64,000 nucleotides of DNA, from the NCBI GenBank assembly GCA_018823745.1, contig JAHJHR010000017.1, positions 496,001-560,000 of the forward strand. The letters run 5' to 3'. Positions within the stretch are counted from its first letter, which is position 1. The number at the start of each line of letters is the position of its first letter. Position numbers and translations under genes: made by a program. Under the pieces are notes generated by a model. That model had not been told where the DNA came from. It saw only the letters and a program-made list of their open reading frames with translations, and ran no database searches. The stretch is from Alphaproteobacteria bacterium. Lineage in GTDB: Bacteria; Pseudomonadota; Alphaproteobacteria; Oceanibaculales; Oceanibaculaceae. Below are positions 1-11,711 of this stretch, piece by piece.

Positions 1-67
1 GCCTCGCGCTCGTCGAATAGCGCTTTACGGCTTTGTGCCGCCGCAATGCGGATGGTATGAGACGGGT

Positions 68-1240
68 ATGACCACACTGATCACAGATTCGCAGGTGCTG
101 GCGGATTTCTGCCAGGCGCTTGCCAAAGCCGAGTATGTCACCGTCGATACCGAGTTCATGCGGGAGAAGACGTATTACCCGCAACTCTGTCTGGTGCAGC
201 TAGCCGGCCCTGACGCCGCCGCCGCCATCGACCCGATGGCCCCCGGCATGGATCTGGCCCCGCTTTTCGCGCTGATGGCCGATCCGAAAGTCCTGAAGGT
301 GTTCCACGCCGCCCGGCAGGACATCGAGATTTTCTATTTTCTCGGCAATGTCATCCCGGCACCGCTGTTCGACACGCAGGTCGCCGCCATGGTCTGCGGC
401 TTCGGCGATTCGGTGGGCTATGAGACGCTGGCGGCCAAGCTGGCAAATGCCCGGATCGACAAGAGCTTCCGTTTCTCCGACTGGTCGAACCGCCCGCTTT
501 CCGACCGGCAGCTCGACTATGCGCTGGACGATGTCACGCATCTGCGCGTCGCCTATGAGAAGCTGGCCGCCATGCTGGCGAAGAACGGCCGTGCCGAATG
601 GCTGCACGAAGAAATGGCGGTGCTGACCTCCGCCTCGACCTATGACGCCGACCCGATGGACTCCTGGCGCCGGCTGAAGCCGCGCACCAACAGCACCAAA
701 TTCCTGGCTGTGCTGCGCGAGATTGCCGCCTGGCGCGAGCTTGAAGCGCGCAAGCGCGATCTGCCGCGCAACCGCTTCCTGCGCGACGAAGCCCTGCTGG
801 AGATTGCCGCGCGGGAACCAAAGACCGCCGACGAGCTGGGCAAGGTTCGCGCCCTCTCCAAGGGCTTCGCCGAAGGCCCGATCGGCAAGCAGCTGCTGGA
901 CGCCATCGTCCGGGGTGCTGCCGTGCCGAAGGAAGACCGTCCGCAACTGCCCGAACGGGTCGATCTGCCGGCCGGGCGCGGCCCCATCGTCGATCTTCTG
1001 AAGGTGCTGCTGAAGCTGCGCTGCGAGGAAAACGACGTGGCCCAGAAGCTGGTCGCCAATACCAGCGACCTGGAAGCCATTGCCGCCGACGACAAGGCCG
1101 ATGTCGGCCCGCTGCATGGCTGGCGCTACGAGATGTTCGGCAAGGATGCGCTGGCGCTGAAGCAGGGCCGCCTGGCACTGACCGCCGACGGCAATACGGT
1201 GCGGATCGTCCCGGTGCCGGCCGTGGCCGCCGCCCAGTAG
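68..1240 (+). CDS. rnd: Ribonuclease D
   Basis: ORF translation has DEDD exonuclease motifs (VDTEFMREKTYYPQLCLVQLA; FHAARQDIE; DYALDDVTHL) and HRDC-like C-terminus; start trimmed from ORF 35 to MTTLITDSQ. Confidence 0.92.
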   Translation: MTTLITDSQVLADFCQALAKAEYVTVDTEFMREKTYYPQLCLVQLAGPDAAAAIDPMAPGMDLAPLFALMADPKVLKVFHAARQDIEIFYFLGNVIPAPLFDTQVAAMVCGFGDSVGYETLAAKLANARIDKSFRFSDWSNRPLSDRQLDYALDDVTHLRVAYEKLAAMLAKNGRAEWLHEEMAVLTSASTYDADPMDSWRRLKPRTNSTKFLAVLREIAAWRELEARKRDLPRNRFLRDEALLEIAAREPKTADELGKVRALSKGFAEGPIGKQLLDAIVRGAAVPKEDRPQLPERVDLPAGRGPIVDLLKVLLKLRCEENDVAQKLVANTSDLEAIAADDKADVGPLHGWRYEMFGKDALALKQGRLALTADGNTVRIVPVPAVAAAQ

Positions 1241-1242
1241 TC

Positions 1243-2802
1243 TCAGCCGGCCGACACCTCGGCCGGCTGGCCGAGCACAGAACCCAGCGATTCGAGACGG
1301 CGCTGAACGACATCGCCCAGCAGCGCCTCATGGGTCTCGGTCACCGTGAAGAACAGCTTGCCGGCGATCACCCGTAACGGCGTCGCGGGCAGAATGCCCG
1401 GCGCGCCGCCGGTGAAGGTGTGGGCCAGCCGCAGCGCGACGCCCAGAATCAGCGCCTGCTGTACCAGATCCTTGTCGATCAGCTGCTTCGCGGTTTCCGC
1501 CGCCTTCAGATCGACATGCCCGACATAGCGCGCCATCAGCGCCAGCGCCACGAAGCAGCGGCCGGCATGGTCGAAACCGGGGATCGGCGCGCGCAGCACC
1601 TTCCAGAAGGCATTTTCGGCGCGGTAATCGGGATGTTCCGTCCAGGCCATATCCGACAGGATGCATGCCGCATGGCGCAGCCGCCGCTGCTGCGGCGCTT
1701 CCTCGGGAAACAGCGGCGTTGTCCAGTCCAGCAATTCCTCGCCATGCGGTAGGAAGCGTCCGGAGACATCGGCAATTTCATGCGCCGCCTCGATCAGCGG
1801 ATCGAGCGCCTGAATCTCCGGCGGCAATTGATCATAGAGACAGCCCTCGCGCAGCCCATAGGCGGAAAACACCACCACCGAGGGCGCGGACATGAGGATC
1901 AGCCGCTGCAGCACCAGAGAGGCCAGGGGGATGGTGTCCAGCCGACGCTTTGAAATGCCGCTGATCGATTTCAGCCCGGACTTGCCGATCCGCTGCAACC
2001 GGCCGAGAAAGCCGGCCAGTGCCGTGCCGTCGATGCGGTATTCATGCAGGATGTGCAGCGGATATCCGGTCAGTTCCATATGCGCCTTGGCAATCGACCG
2101 CCAGGCGCCGCCCACCGCATAGAAGGGCCGCCCCTTCAACCCCGACAACCAGGGCAGGCTGGCCAGATGCGCGTCGATGGTGGAGATCAGCTTCTTGCGA
2201 TTGCCGCTATCCGCCAGCTCGCCAAGGCGCAGCGGGCCGAGCGGCAGGGTCACCTGATGGCCAACAGCGCCGAGGCGCAGATCAACCAGTTCCAGGCTGC
2301 CGCCACCCATATCGCCGACGACACCATCCGCCTGCGGCATGGCGCAGAGCACGCCCATCGCGGAGAGCCGGGCTTCTTCCTCGCCGGACAGGATCGTGAC
2401 CTTGAAACCGAGCCGCTTTTCCACCTCGGCAACGAAATCCGGGCCGTTCTCGGCATCGCGCACGGCGGCCGTGGCCAGAACGAAAAGGCTGGAAACCTCC
2501 ATGGCACGGGCAATGGCGGCAAAGCGTGCCAGATTGTCGAAGGCCGAGCGGACCCCCTCCTCCGAGAGGCGGCGATGGCCGTTCATGCCCTTGCCAAGAC
2601 CGCACAGGGCCTTTTCGTTGAACAGCGGCAGCAGCACCCGGTCATGCCGGTCATAGACCACGAGGCGGATCGAATTGGAGCCGATATCCAATACGCCGGA
2701 TCGTCCCTTCTGCGCCGCGACGCTGCGCGCGCCGGTGCCACCGACTTCCCTGGCGTCATTTGCCTGGGGCAGCGGTTCAGCGCTCGTCGGTTTTGCTTGC
2801 AT
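1243..2802 (-). CDS. ppx: Ppx/GppA family phosphatase (exopolyphosphatase)
   Basis: LDIGSNSIRLVVYD, GDMGGGSLELV motifs; adjacent to ppk. Confidence 0.9.
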   Translation of the reverse strand: MQAKPTSAEPLPQANDAREVGGTGARSVAAQKGRSGVLDIGSNSIRLVVYDRHDRVLLPLFNEKALCGLGKGMNGHRRLSEEGVRSAFDNLARFAAIARAMEVSSLFVLATAAVRDAENGPDFVAEVEKRLGFKVTILSGEEEARLSAMGVLCAMPQADGVVGDMGGGSLELVDLRLGAVGHQVTLPLGPLRLGELADSGNRKKLISTIDAHLASLPWLSGLKGRPFYAVGGAWRSIAKAHMELTGYPLHILHEYRIDGTALAGFLGRLQRIGKSGLKSISGISKRRLDTIPLASLVLQRLILMSAPSVVVFSAYGLREGCLYDQLPPEIQALDPLIEAAHEIADVSGRFLPHGEELLDWTTPLFPEEAPQQRRLRHAACILSDMAWTEHPDYRAENAFWKVLRAPIPGFDHAGRCFVALALMARYVGHVDLKAAETAKQLIDKDLVQQALILGVALRLAHTFTGGAPGILPATPLRVIAGKLFFTVTETHEALLGDVVQRRLESLGSVLGQPAEVSAG

Positions 2803-2823
2803 TACACTCCGGTCGCGTTCCGC

Positions 2824-4968
2824 TCAGGACTGGCTCATCACCAGGCGTGGCAATGGCTGCGACTTCTTAAGGGCACTGCCGCGCCCGGACAAGCTCGGAT
2901 TCGTCATGAAGTAGTGATGGGCATTGAAGGCCGTGGCACCGGGCTCGACGCGAACATAGCTTCCATCGGGCATCAGGCGCCAGCTTTGATCGGTATCCTT
3001 CAGATTGGCGATCATGATCTGGTCGAGAACCTGCTCATGCACGGTCGGGTTTTCGATCGGCACAAGGGATTCGACCCGCCGGTCCATACTGCGCTGCATC
3101 CAGTCGGCCGAAGAGATGAAGACCAGGTTTTCCGGCGAGGGCATGGTATGGCCATTGGCGAAACAGGCCACCCTTCCATGCTCCAGAAAACGACCAACGA
3201 TGCTTTTCACCCGGATATTCTCCGACAGTCCTTTCACGCCGGGCCGCAGGCAGCAGATGCCCCGGATCACCAGATCAATCTGGACGCCGGCCATGGATGC
3301 CTTGTATAGCCCGTCAATCAGACGTTCATCGACGAGCGCGTTCAGCTTTGCCCAGATTGCCGCAGGCTTACCGGCCTTGGCATTGTCGATCTCGTGCTTG
3401 ATATGCTCCAGAAGCGTGTCGCGCAGCGAATGCGGGGCAATCGACAGCTTCGACAGCTTTTCCGGACGGGCATAGCCGGTCATGAAATTGAAAATCCGCG
3501 TCGCGTCTTCGCAGAGCTGCGGATCGCAGGTGAAGAAGGAGAGATCCGTATAAACCTTGGCGGTGATCGGGTGATAATTGCCGGTGCCGAAATGGCAGTA
3601 GGAGCGCAAGCCCCCGCCTTCGCGCCGGACAACCATCGATATCTTCGCGTGGGTCTTCAGGTCCATGAATCCATAAACGACCTGACAGCCCGCTCGTTCC
3701 AGGTCACGCGCCCACTGGATATTGGCTTCCTCGTCGAAACGCGCCTTCAACTCGACCATGGCAGTGACCGACTTGCCGCTCTCGGCAGCCTCGATCAGTT
3801 CCTTGATGATCGGCGAATCTTTCGAGGTGCGGTACAGCGTCTGCTTGATCGAGATCACCGCCGGATCATGCGCCGCCTGGCGCAGGAACTGCACCACCAC
3901 GTCGAAGCTTTCGAAGGGATGGTGGACGACGATGTCCTTGTGCCGGATCGCGGCGAAGCAATCGCCGGCAAAATCGCGGATACGCTCGGGAAAACGCGCA
4001 TTGAACGGCTTGAACAGCAAATCCGCCCGCTCCGAGACAATAAGCTGCGACAGATCGTCGATGCCGATCAGCTCCTCAAGCGAGAACACATCCTGCGGAA
4101 CAACGCCAAGCTGATCGACAACAAAGCTGCGCAGATCGTCGGGGATCGCCCCATTCACGGTCAGCCGGATCACGCTGCCGCGCCGGCGGCGGCGCAGGGC
4201 GGATTCGAACAGTCGGACCAGATCCTCCGCCTCCTCCTCGATTTCCATTTCACTGTCGCGCAGCACACGGAACATGCCGTGGTCGACAAGTTCCAGCCCC
4301 GGAAACAGCTTCTGGAAGAAATGCAGGATCAATTGTTCAATCGGCAGGAACCGGATCGCCGCGCCCGGCAGACGCACGAACCGGCCGATCTGCGGCGGCA
4401 TCGGCACCAGCGCTTCCAGCTCCCGGCCATCGGCGGCGCGCAGCAGCTGCAGCACGATGGCCTTGCCGCGATTCGGCAGGAACGGAAAGGGATGGGCCGG
4501 ATCAACCGCCAGCGGGGTCAGGGTCGGGAAGACCTGCTCCATGAAATAGCGGTCCAGCCATTTCTGGTCACCGCGCGTCAGCTGCGCCCAGTCCACGACC
4601 GACACGCCCGCCTTGCGCAATTCCTCGCGCAATTGCCGCCAGCACGCCTGCTGGTCGGCGATCAGCTTGCCCGTCGCCTCGCGGATGGCCGCCAGCTGCT
4701 GGAGCGGCGTCAGCCCGTCCTGGCTCGGCGTATTCACATTGGCCCCGACCTGGCCCGACAGGCCGGCCACCCGGACCATGTAGAACTCATCCAGGTTGGA
4801 CGAGGAGATAGACAGGAAGCGCAGCCGTTCCAGCAGCGGATGCTTGGCGTTCATCGCCTCTTCCAGCACCCGCGCATTGAAGGCCAGCCAGGACAATTCG
4901 CGATTGAAGAAGCGCTTGGGCGAATGCAGGTCGATCTTCTCGACAGGCTGGGTTTCGGCTGTGGTCAC
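2824..4968 (-). CDS. ppk1: Polyphosphate kinase 1
   Basis: [59 protein letters not shown] motifs. Confidence 0.96.
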   Translation of the reverse strand: MTTAETQPVEKIDLHSPKRFFNRELSWLAFNARVLEEAMNAKHPLLERLRFLSISSSNLDEFYMVRVAGLSGQVGANVNTPSQDGLTPLQQLAAIREATGKLIADQQACWRQLREELRKAGVSVVDWAQLTRGDQKWLDRYFMEQVFPTLTPLAVDPAHPFPFLPNRGKAIVLQLLRAADGRELEALVPMPPQIGRFVRLPGAAIRFLPIEQLILHFFQKLFPGLELVDHGMFRVLRDSEMEIEEEAEDLVRLFESALRRRRRGSVIRLTVNGAIPDDLRSFVVDQLGVVPQDVFSLEELIGIDDLSQLIVSERADLLFKPFNARFPERIRDFAGDCFAAIRHKDIVVHHPFESFDVVVQFLRQAAHDPAVISIKQTLYRTSKDSPIIKELIEAAESGKSVTAMVELKARFDEEANIQWARDLERAGCQVVYGFMDLKTHAKISMVVRREGGGLRSYCHFGTGNYHPITAKVYTDLSFFTCDPQLCEDATRIFNFMTGYARPEKLSKLSIAPHSLRDTLLEHIKHEIDNAKAGKPAAIWAKLNALVDERLIDGLYKASMAGVQIDLVIRGICCLRPGVKGLSENIRVKSIVGRFLEHGRVACFANGHTMPSPENLVFISSADWMQRSMDRRVESLVPIENPTVHEQVLDQIMIANLKDTDQSWRLMPDGSYVRVEPGATAFNAHHYFMTNPSLSGRGSALKKSQPLPRLVMSQS

Positions 4969-5087
4969 GGACAGGCCCTCTAAGCGGCGGAAGGCTACTG
5001 AAATAGCACGCGGCCGGGGCTGCTGTCATGCAGGCCCCGGCCGGAATGCATTACGGTTCGATGAAGATTGCGGTGTCCGGCGCCGGC

Positions 5088-5870
5088 TTACCCCATCGTG
5101 CCGTTATAGGCGCCGCCATCCATGACCAGGTTCTGGCCGGTGATGAAGCCGCCATGGGCGCTGCACAGGAAGGCGCAGGCCGCGCCGAATTCCTCGATCG
5201 TGCCGAAGCGGCCGGCCGGGTTTTCCTTACGGCGCCCATCCAGCACTTCATCGATGCTCTTGCCGGTCTTCTCGGCCACGCCCTTGGCGGTGGAGCGCAC
5301 GCGGTCGGTCTCGAACGGGCCGGGCAGCAGGCCGTTGATCGTGACGTTGTTCCGCACGGTCTGGCGGGCCAGGCCGGCGACGAAACCGGTCAGGCCGGCG
5401 CGCGCGCCGTTCGACATGCCAAGAATCGGGATCGGCGACTTAACCGAGGCCGAGGTGATGTTCACGATGCGCCCGAACTTGCGGGAAATCATGCCGTCCA
5501 CCGTCGCCTTGATCAGCTCGATGGGGGTCAGCATGTTGGCGTTCAGCGCCTTGTTCCAGTCATCCATCGACCAGTCGCGGAAATCGCCCGGGGGCGGGCC
5601 ACCGGCATTGTTCACCAGGATGTCGGGATCGGGACAGGCGGCCAGAACCTTGGCGCGGCCTTCCGGGGTGGTGATGTCGCCGGCAATCGCCGTGACGGTG
5701 GCGCCGCTATCCTTGCGGATTTCCTCCGCCGTGGCGTTCAGCGCCTCATCACCACGCGCCAGGATGAACAGCTCCACCCCTTCGCGTCCCAGTGCCAGGG
5801 CGCAGCCCTTGCCCAGACCCTTGCTCGACGCACAGACGATCGCCTTGCGACCGCGAATGCCCATATCCAT
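5088..5870 (-). CDS. SDR family oxidoreductase
   Basis: Rossmann/SDR signature (VCASSKGLGKGCA, LVNNAGG, GRIVNITSASV). Confidence 0.85.
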   Translation of the reverse strand: MDMGIRGRKAIVCASSKGLGKGCALALGREGVELFILARGDEALNATAEEIRKDSGATVTAIAGDITTPEGRAKVLAACPDPDILVNNAGGPPPGDFRDWSMDDWNKALNANMLTPIELIKATVDGMISRKFGRIVNITSASVKSPIPILGMSNGARAGLTGFVAGLARQTVRNNVTINGLLPGPFETDRVRSTAKGVAEKTGKSIDEVLDGRRKENPAGRFGTIEEFGAACAFLCSAHGGFITGQNLVMDGGAYNGTMG

Positions 5871-5873
5871 ACG

Positions 5874-6575
5874 CTAGTTTCCTTCCATGTCGTTTTCTTC
5901 GTCCTGCAAGGCCAGCAGCGAACGCGCCAGGGGAACGGTGATATTGCGCCGCGACGCCAGCGCCGCCCGGTCCAGCCGGTCGACGATGTCCCTGACGGCG
6001 GCGAAGGAACGCTCAATGCGGGGCAGCAGGAACTGCACAAGTTCCTGACTTACCATAAGCTGCCGGTCGGCGAACAGCTTAACCATAACGGCGGCCAGCA
6101 GCGCCTCATCCGGGACGCCCAGCCCCACCGAAGGCAGGGCCGACAGCCGGGATTTCAGGTCCGGCAGGGCAATCGCCCAGCGCGCAGGTGGCTCGGCGGC
6201 AGTAATCAGCAGGGAGCCGCCCCGCTCCCCCAGAAGATTCAGCAGATGGAACAGCCCGTGCTCATCGATCCGTGCTGTCAGATCGTCCAGCACCACGGCA
6301 TCAGCATCCCGCAGCAATTCCGGCACCGCATCGGGCATGATGGCCGCCGCATCAATGAATCGCGCCGCGCTGACCGTCTGCCAGACCGAGGCCAGATGCG
6401 TCTTGCCGCATCCGGCCGGGCCGTGGATGACAAGCGCCGCCGGCAGGCGCCCGACGCGCGGCCAGTCCGGCCATTTGTCCAGCCAGGCAACCGCCTCCTC
6501 ATTACCCTCGGCAACAAGGAAATCCTCACGGCCCAGGGCCGTGCGGTGCGGAAGATCGAAAACAAGCTGCGTCAT
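5874..6575 (-). CDS. hdaA: DnaA regulatory inactivator / HdaA-like DnaA-family protein
   Basis: MTQLVFDLPHRTALGREDFLVAEGNEEAV start, Walker A-like GPAGCGKTHLA; start trimmed from ORF end 6680. Confidence 0.85.
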   Translation of the reverse strand: MTQLVFDLPHRTALGREDFLVAEGNEEAVAWLDKWPDWPRVGRLPAALVIHGPAGCGKTHLASVWQTVSAARFIDAAAIMPDAVPELLRDADAVVLDDLTARIDEHGLFHLLNLLGERGGSLLITAAEPPARWAIALPDLKSRLSALPSVGLGVPDEALLAAVMVKLFADRQLMVSQELVQFLLPRIERSFAAVRDIVDRLDRAALASRRNITVPLARSLLALQDEENDMEGN

Positions 6576-6585
6576 GGCATCCAGG

Positions 6586-7686
6586 TCAGAGACTATCGTC
6601 CGAATCGCCCTGATACTCGAACCGGTCGCGGGTCCGGTTCTCATCATAAAGCGGGCTGTCGAGATATTGCTCCACAGCAAAGCGGGTCATCACCCCCAGG
6701 ACAGCGGCGACCGGCACCGCCACCAATATGCCGACAAAGCCGAACAGCGCGCCGCCGGCCAGCAATGCAAAGATCACCCAGACCGGATGCAGCCCGACCT
6801 TGTCGCCAACCATTTTGGGCGTCAGGAAATTACCTTCTATGGCCTGGCCCGCCACGAAGACACCTGCGACAAGGGCGACCTGCACCAGCGAATCGAACTG
6901 AACCAGCGCCAGCCCGATGGCCGCGATGCCACCGGCAATCGAGCCGACGAAGGGCACGAAAGAGATAATGCCGGCGAAGATGCCGATGATCAGGCCGAAA
7001 TCGAGGCCGCACAGAGTCAGCCCGACCGCATAGAAGGTGCCGAGGCAGAGGCAGACCATTGCCTGGCCGCGCACGAAACCGGCCAGCGTATCGTCGATCT
7101 CACGCGCCAGCCGACGGATGGTGTCGGCCTGCGCCCGCGGCAGCCAGCCATCGATCTTGGCGACCATGCGGTCCCAGTCGCGCAGCAGATAGAAGGCGAC
7201 GATGGGTGTGATCAGAATCAGCGAGATGATATTGGCGAAGGCCGCACCGCCGCTGATCAGGCCGCCCAGGAAGCTGGCCACCCAGCTGAGCGCCGTGCCG
7301 GAAGAACTCAGCAGCTTGGACAGGTCAGGATCGCCCTGAGCGGCAAAGCGCACGCGAAGCTCTTCGAGGATCGGCTCCAGCCGCTGGCTCAGCGTATTGA
7401 TATAGTCGGGCATCCGGTCGATCAGGATCGATATCTGCGAATGCAGCAACGGCACCAGCAGGAGCAAAATGATCAGGAAGGCGACGAAGAACAGCAGCAA
7501 CGCCACCAGGGTGCCGATGGTGCGCGACATGCCCCAGCGTTCCATCCGGTCGACCAGCGGGTCCATGAAATAGGCCAGCGCCATGCCCGCGATGAAGGGC
7601 AGCAGCACATTGCCCAGCACATAGAGCAGCAGGAACAGCAGGGCCAGGCCACCAAACCAGAAGACCAGGCGGGTTTTCAGCGTCAC
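6586..7686 (-). CDS. AI-2E family transporter (PerM-like)
   Basis: Multiple TM segments, DUF20 pattern (IISFVPFVGSIAGGI, GNFLTPKMVGDKVGLHPVWVIFALLAGGALFGFVG). Confidence 0.9.
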   Translation of the reverse strand: MTLKTRLVFWFGGLALLFLLLYVLGNVLLPFIAGMALAYFMDPLVDRMERWGMSRTIGTLVALLLFFVAFLIILLLLVPLLHSQISILIDRMPDYINTLSQRLEPILEELRVRFAAQGDPDLSKLLSSSGTALSWVASFLGGLISGGAAFANIISLILITPIVAFYLLRDWDRMVAKIDGWLPRAQADTIRRLAREIDDTLAGFVRGQAMVCLCLGTFYAVGLTLCGLDFGLIIGIFAGIISFVPFVGSIAGGIAAIGLALVQFDSLVQVALVAGVFVAGQAIEGNFLTPKMVGDKVGLHPVWVIFALLAGGALFGFVGILVAVPVAAVLGVMTRFAVEQYLDSPLYDENRTRDRFEYQGDSDDSL

Positions 7687-7783
7687 GATTTATGCTCCGG
7701 TTTCAAAGCGCGGTTTCCCAGATTCAGAAACAGGCACCGCCGGAACCAGCGTGGTCAGGCCGCCCCCTTGCTATAGCCCCGTA

Positions 7784-8878
7784 TCAACGCATGGAGAGGC
7801 GCCAGCCGGTCTGTTCCTCCACCAGCGCCAGGCTGCGCATCTCCAGTGCGCTGCGCAACTGCTCGGTCTCGCCAGCATAAGACAGTGCCATCTCCGCCTC
7901 ACGGCGCGAAATCGCAATGACCGTCTGCTTGCGCAGAATTGGCAGGTCGGACAGGCGCTTACGGATCGTCACCCAATCGTCCAACCCGGCAAACCCGACC
8001 TTAACCGTCATGCTGTTCTGGATACCGGGCCGCACCGTGGCCAGCTGCTTCCAGTCACGGTCCAGATCGCTGGTGATGCGGGTCACGGCGCGGGCCAGCA
8101 GGGCCTCGCGCGTTTCGCCGGGATCAGCAGTCAGGGTCTCCGCGATTGCCGGGCCGGACATGGCCGTGCCCTGCCGGCTGACCTGCAGATTCACTGCCGG
8201 CTGCGCCTCCGTGCCGCCCATCCGGGCAATGGCAACCAGACTGCTGGTCGCGCCATAGCGCTGCGCCATGGCGCCCAGCGCATCGGGATCGCCGGCGATA
8301 GCCTGCTCGGCCGACAGGCCGGTCAGATCGCGCGCATCGCCCAGCGGCACCGCAACCGGCACCAGCGACTGCCCCATCGGGGCCTGTTCCCAGGCTTCAC
8401 GCCATGGATTGGGATCGTTCCACAGCGTCGCCCCGCCCTCCTCGACCAGCACCGGCACGATCAGCACCGGCGGGGCCGCCGCCGTGACCGCCGCGACATT
8501 GCGGCGCTCCAGGAAGCTTCGCACCTCAGCGGGACGGAACTGCACCACCAGATTGGCCAGATAGCGCACGCCCGAGGTGCGCTCATCACGGATCTGGAAA
8601 CCCTGCACCATGGTCTCGATCTCGCCATCGGACGCGGTGGGCGGCGTGGTCCCGGCCGGCGTCAGGCGTTGCATCAGACGCTTGAAAGCCTCACGCTGGC
8701 CTTCAGTCAGGGCCTGATCGCGTGCATCGACAGCACTTTTCGCCGTAACATCGACCGGCACGCTATCGACCAGATACAGATGACCGCCGGCCTGCGCCAG
8801 AACAGGGCCAGCGGGCAGTGCGGCAATAAAACCGGCCAGCAGGGCGACGAAGGTGAGGGCCTTCAGCGGATGTACCAT
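7784..8878 (-). CDS. DUF2066 domain-containing secreted protein
   Basis: Signal peptide-like N-terminus; YLVDSVPVDVTAKSAVDARDQALTEGQREAFKRLMQRLT; position next to PerM/purMN. Confidence 0.75.
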   Translation of the reverse strand: MVHPLKALTFVALLAGFIAALPAGPVLAQAGGHLYLVDSVPVDVTAKSAVDARDQALTEGQREAFKRLMQRLTPAGTTPPTASDGEIETMVQGFQIRDERTSGVRYLANLVVQFRPAEVRSFLERRNVAAVTAAAPPVLIVPVLVEEGGATLWNDPNPWREAWEQAPMGQSLVPVAVPLGDARDLTGLSAEQAIAGDPDALGAMAQRYGATSSLVAIARMGGTEAQPAVNLQVSRQGTAMSGPAIAETLTADPGETREALLARAVTRITSDLDRDWKQLATVRPGIQNSMTVKVGFAGLDDWVTIRKRLSDLPILRKQTVIAISRREAEMALSYAGETEQLRSALEMRSLALVEEQTGWRLSMR

Positions 8879-9024
8879 TGCAAAGCGTCCCGTAATCGTT
8901 ATTGTCGGCGCGCCCGCGCTTCAGGCCGGGCAATGTGCCATGACATATCCTGCAAAGTGGGGGCGAACATCGCCCCAGTGCAAGGGCTTATTCTCCCAGA
9001 CCGGCTGACGGTAGCGTAAACCCC

Positions 9025-10107
9025 ATGACCAAACGCAACTCCCTGACTTACCGAGACGCTGGCGTCGATATTGATGCCGGCGATGCCTTGGTCGAAGCGA
9101 TCAAGCCGCTGGCCAAATCGACGGCCCGTCGCGGCGCCGATGCGGCGCTGGGCGGGTTTGGCGCCGCCTTCGACCTGAAGGCCGCCGGCTTCATCGACCC
9201 GATCCTGATCGCCGCCACCGATGGCGTCGGCACCAAGCTGAAGGTCGCCATCGACAGCGGCCATCACGGGACGGTCGGTATCGACCTTGTCGCCATGTGC
9301 GTGAACGACCTGGTCGTACAGGGCGCCGAGCCGCTGTTCTTTCTGGATTACTACGCCAGCGGCAAGCTGGAGCCGGAGGTTGCGCGCAACGTCATCGCCG
9401 GCATTGCCGAGGGCTGCCGCCAGGCCGGCTGCGCGCTGATCGGCGGCGAGACGGCCGAGATGCCCGGCATGTATGCAAGAGGCGATTACGACCTTGCCGG
9501 CTTTGCCGTCGGCGCGGTCGAGCGCGATGCGATCCTGACCGGCGACACCGTGGCCGAGGGCGATGTGCTGCTCGGTCTGGCCTCGAACGGCGTGCATTCC
9601 AACGGCTATTCGCTGGTCCGCCGGGTCGTCGCCGATCTGGGCGTCGACTATGAATTCCCGGCCCCCTTCGACATGGACCAGACTCTGGGCGAGGCGCTGC
9701 TGGCGCCGACGCGCATCTATGTGAAATCCTGCCTTGCCGCCATCAAGGCTGCCGGTCCTAACGGGGTGAAGGCGCTGGCGCATATCACCGGCGGCGGGCT
9801 GGTGGAGAATCTGCCGCGTGTCTTCCCGAAGCATCTGGCCGCCACGCTGGATGGGTCCACCTGGGATATTCCGCCGGTCTTCACCTGGCTGGCCATGGCC
9901 GGCGGGGTCGATGCCGCCGACATGCCGCGTACCTTCAATTGCGGAATCGGCATGGTGCTGGTGGTTGCTCCCGGCGCGGTCGAAGCCGCGACGCAGGCGC
10001 TGACCGAGGCCGGCGAGACGGTGTTCCGGATCGGCCAGATCGACCCGCGCACGGAAGACCGCGCCCCCGTCACCATCCATGGGCTGGAGGCACGGTGGAA
10101 CGCCTGA
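9025..10107 (+). CDS. purM: Phosphoribosylformylglycinamidine cyclo-ligase
   Basis: [42 protein letters not shown] motifs. Confidence 0.97.
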   Translation: MTKRNSLTYRDAGVDIDAGDALVEAIKPLAKSTARRGADAALGGFGAAFDLKAAGFIDPILIAATDGVGTKLKVAIDSGHHGTVGIDLVAMCVNDLVVQGAEPLFFLDYYASGKLEPEVARNVIAGIAEGCRQAGCALIGGETAEMPGMYARGDYDLAGFAVGAVERDAILTGDTVAEGDVLLGLASNGVHSNGYSLVRRVVADLGVDYEFPAPFDMDQTLGEALLAPTRIYVKSCLAAIKAAGPNGVKALAHITGGGLVENLPRVFPKHLAATLDGSTWDIPPVFTWLAMAGGVDAADMPRTFNCGIGMVLVVAPGAVEAATQALTEAGETVFRIGQIDPRTEDRAPVTIHGLEARWNA

Positions 10108-10748
10108 AGGTTGCGGTGCTGATCTCCGGTCGCGGCAGCAATCTTCAATCGCTCATCGATGCCTGCGCCGCGCCAGACTTCCCGGCCGAAATCGTTCTGG
10201 TGCTGTCGAACAAGGCCGATGCCTATGGCCTAGTCCGCGCCGCCGAGGCCGGCATCGCCACCACGGCAATCTCGCACAAGGCCTATCCTGACCGCGAAAG
10301 CTTCGACGAGGCGCTGCATGCCGAGATCGTCGCTGCCGGCGCGCAGCTGGTCTGCCTGGCCGGCTTCATGCGGCTGCTGACACCGGGATTTGTCGGCAAG
10401 TGGCACGACCGGATGATCAATATCCACCCCTCGCTGCTGCCGGCCTTCAAGGGGCTGCACAGCCATGAACGCGCCATCGAGGCTGGTTGCCGCTTCACCG
10501 GCTGCACGGTGCATTTCGTCCGCGCCGAAATGGATGACGGCCCGATCATCGTCCAGGCCGCCGTGCCCATCCTGCCCGGCGACAGCGCCAACGAACTCTC
10601 CGACCGCGTGCTGGCCGCCGAGCATCGCTGCTACCCACTGGCCCTGCGCCTGGTTGCCGAGGGCAAGGCGGTCGTGGACGGCGCTATCGTGCGCATCGCC
10701 GATGCCGCCAGCCCCCAGGACGCGCTGCTGAACCCGCTGGCGGGGTAG
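10095..10748 (+). CDS. purN: Phosphoribosylglycinamide formyltransferase
   Basis: [36 protein letters not shown] motif; GTG start at 10095 overlapping purM end by 13 nt. Confidence 0.95.
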   Translation: MERLKVAVLISGRGSNLQSLIDACAAPDFPAEIVLVLSNKADAYGLVRAAEAGIATTAISHKAYPDRESFDEALHAEIVAAGAQLVCLAGFMRLLTPGFVGKWHDRMINIHPSLLPAFKGLHSHERAIEAGCRFTGCTVHFVRAEMDDGPIIVQAAVPILPGDSANELSDRVLAAEHRCYPLALRLVAEGKAVVDGAIVRIADAASPQDALLNPLAG

Positions 10749-10776
10749 TCGCGCTCCGCGTCCGCCTCCCCTCTGT

Positions 10777-10863
10777 CGTCATGGTCGGACTTGATCCGAC
10801 CATCCATTGACCGAGCGACTGGCGCGGACGGCTTGACCCTCGGGTCAAGCCCGAGGGTGACGA
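10777..10863. repeat. Dispersed intergenic double-hairpin repeat, family A (copy A1, short form)
   Basis: CGTCATGGTCGGACTTGATCCGACCATCCATTGACCGAGCG...GACCCTCGGGTCAAGCCCGAGGGTGACG; near-identical to copies at 32416, 32672, 42545. Confidence 0.85.
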
Positions 10864-10884
10864 GGAGAGAGTGGGTCCTGCTCC

Positions 10885-11643
10885 CTAGTACAGATGCTGC
10901 CCGCCGGTGACGAAGATCTCCGTACCGGTGACATAGCCGAACTGGTCGGAGCAGAGCGCGAAGACGGTCGAGGCGACATCCTCCGGCTTGCCGAGCCGGT
11001 GCATCGGGATGCGCGGCACCAGCATTTCGTATTCCGGCGACAGCATCGCGGTTTCGATCTCGCCGGGGGCCACGGCATTCACCCGCACGCCGAGCTGCGC
11101 GAAATCGGCCGCCATCTCGCGGGTCAGCGCCGACAGCGCCGCCTTCGAGGTCGAATAGGCCGACCCGGCGAAGGGGTGGATCGAATGGCCGGCGATCGAG
11201 GTGATATTCACGATCGAACCCTTGCCCTTGTGCAGGGCCGCCGCAAAGCCGCGCGCCAGGCGCAGGGGCGCGAAGCAGTTGAGCTCGAACACCTGCTGCC
11301 AGGCGTCGATATCGCCGTTCAGGCAGCCCAGCCGCTCTTTAAAATCGGTCTTGGGCGACCAGCCGGCATTGTTGATCAGCGCATGCACCGGCCCGTCATC
11401 AAGCAGCGCATTTGCCTCCTCGATGAACGCCTTCACGCTGGCAGGATCGAACAAATCGGTCGGGATATGCGCAGTCCAGAACGGGTCGCGCTTGCATTCC
11501 GCCGGCGCCTCGTCGCGGCTGCAGGTGATGATCTTCCAGCCCCGGTCGCGGAAATACCGGGCGGTGGAATGGCCGATGCCGCGGCTTGCACCGGTGACGA
11601 TGCAGGTCTTGGCGCTGTCGAGATCGAAGATCGTGTCGCTCAT
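10885..11643 (-). CDS. SDR family oxidoreductase
   Basis: VTGASRGIGHSTARYF, INNAGWS, YSTSKAALSALTREMAAD. Confidence 0.87.
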   Translation of the reverse strand: MSDTIFDLDSAKTCIVTGASRGIGHSTARYFRDRGWKIITCSRDEAPAECKRDPFWTAHIPTDLFDPASVKAFIEEANALLDDGPVHALINNAGWSPKTDFKERLGCLNGDIDAWQQVFELNCFAPLRLARGFAAALHKGKGSIVNITSIAGHSIHPFAGSAYSTSKAALSALTREMAADFAQLGVRVNAVAPGEIETAMLSPEYEMLVPRIPMHRLGKPEDVASTVFALCSDQFGYVTGTEIFVTGGQHLY

Positions 11644-11711
11644 GGCGGCGGAGCCTATCCTATCTGTCGGCCAATGGGGAGATACTGCGAGAGATTCTTA
11701 ACAAAACCGCC

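Noticed and set aside
3394-7776. Long plus-strand ORFs (3394-4983, 5028-6968, 6337-7776)
   Set aside because: Shadows of ppk1, SDR, hdaA and AI-2E transporter genes; Q/H/R-rich translations without recognisable domains.
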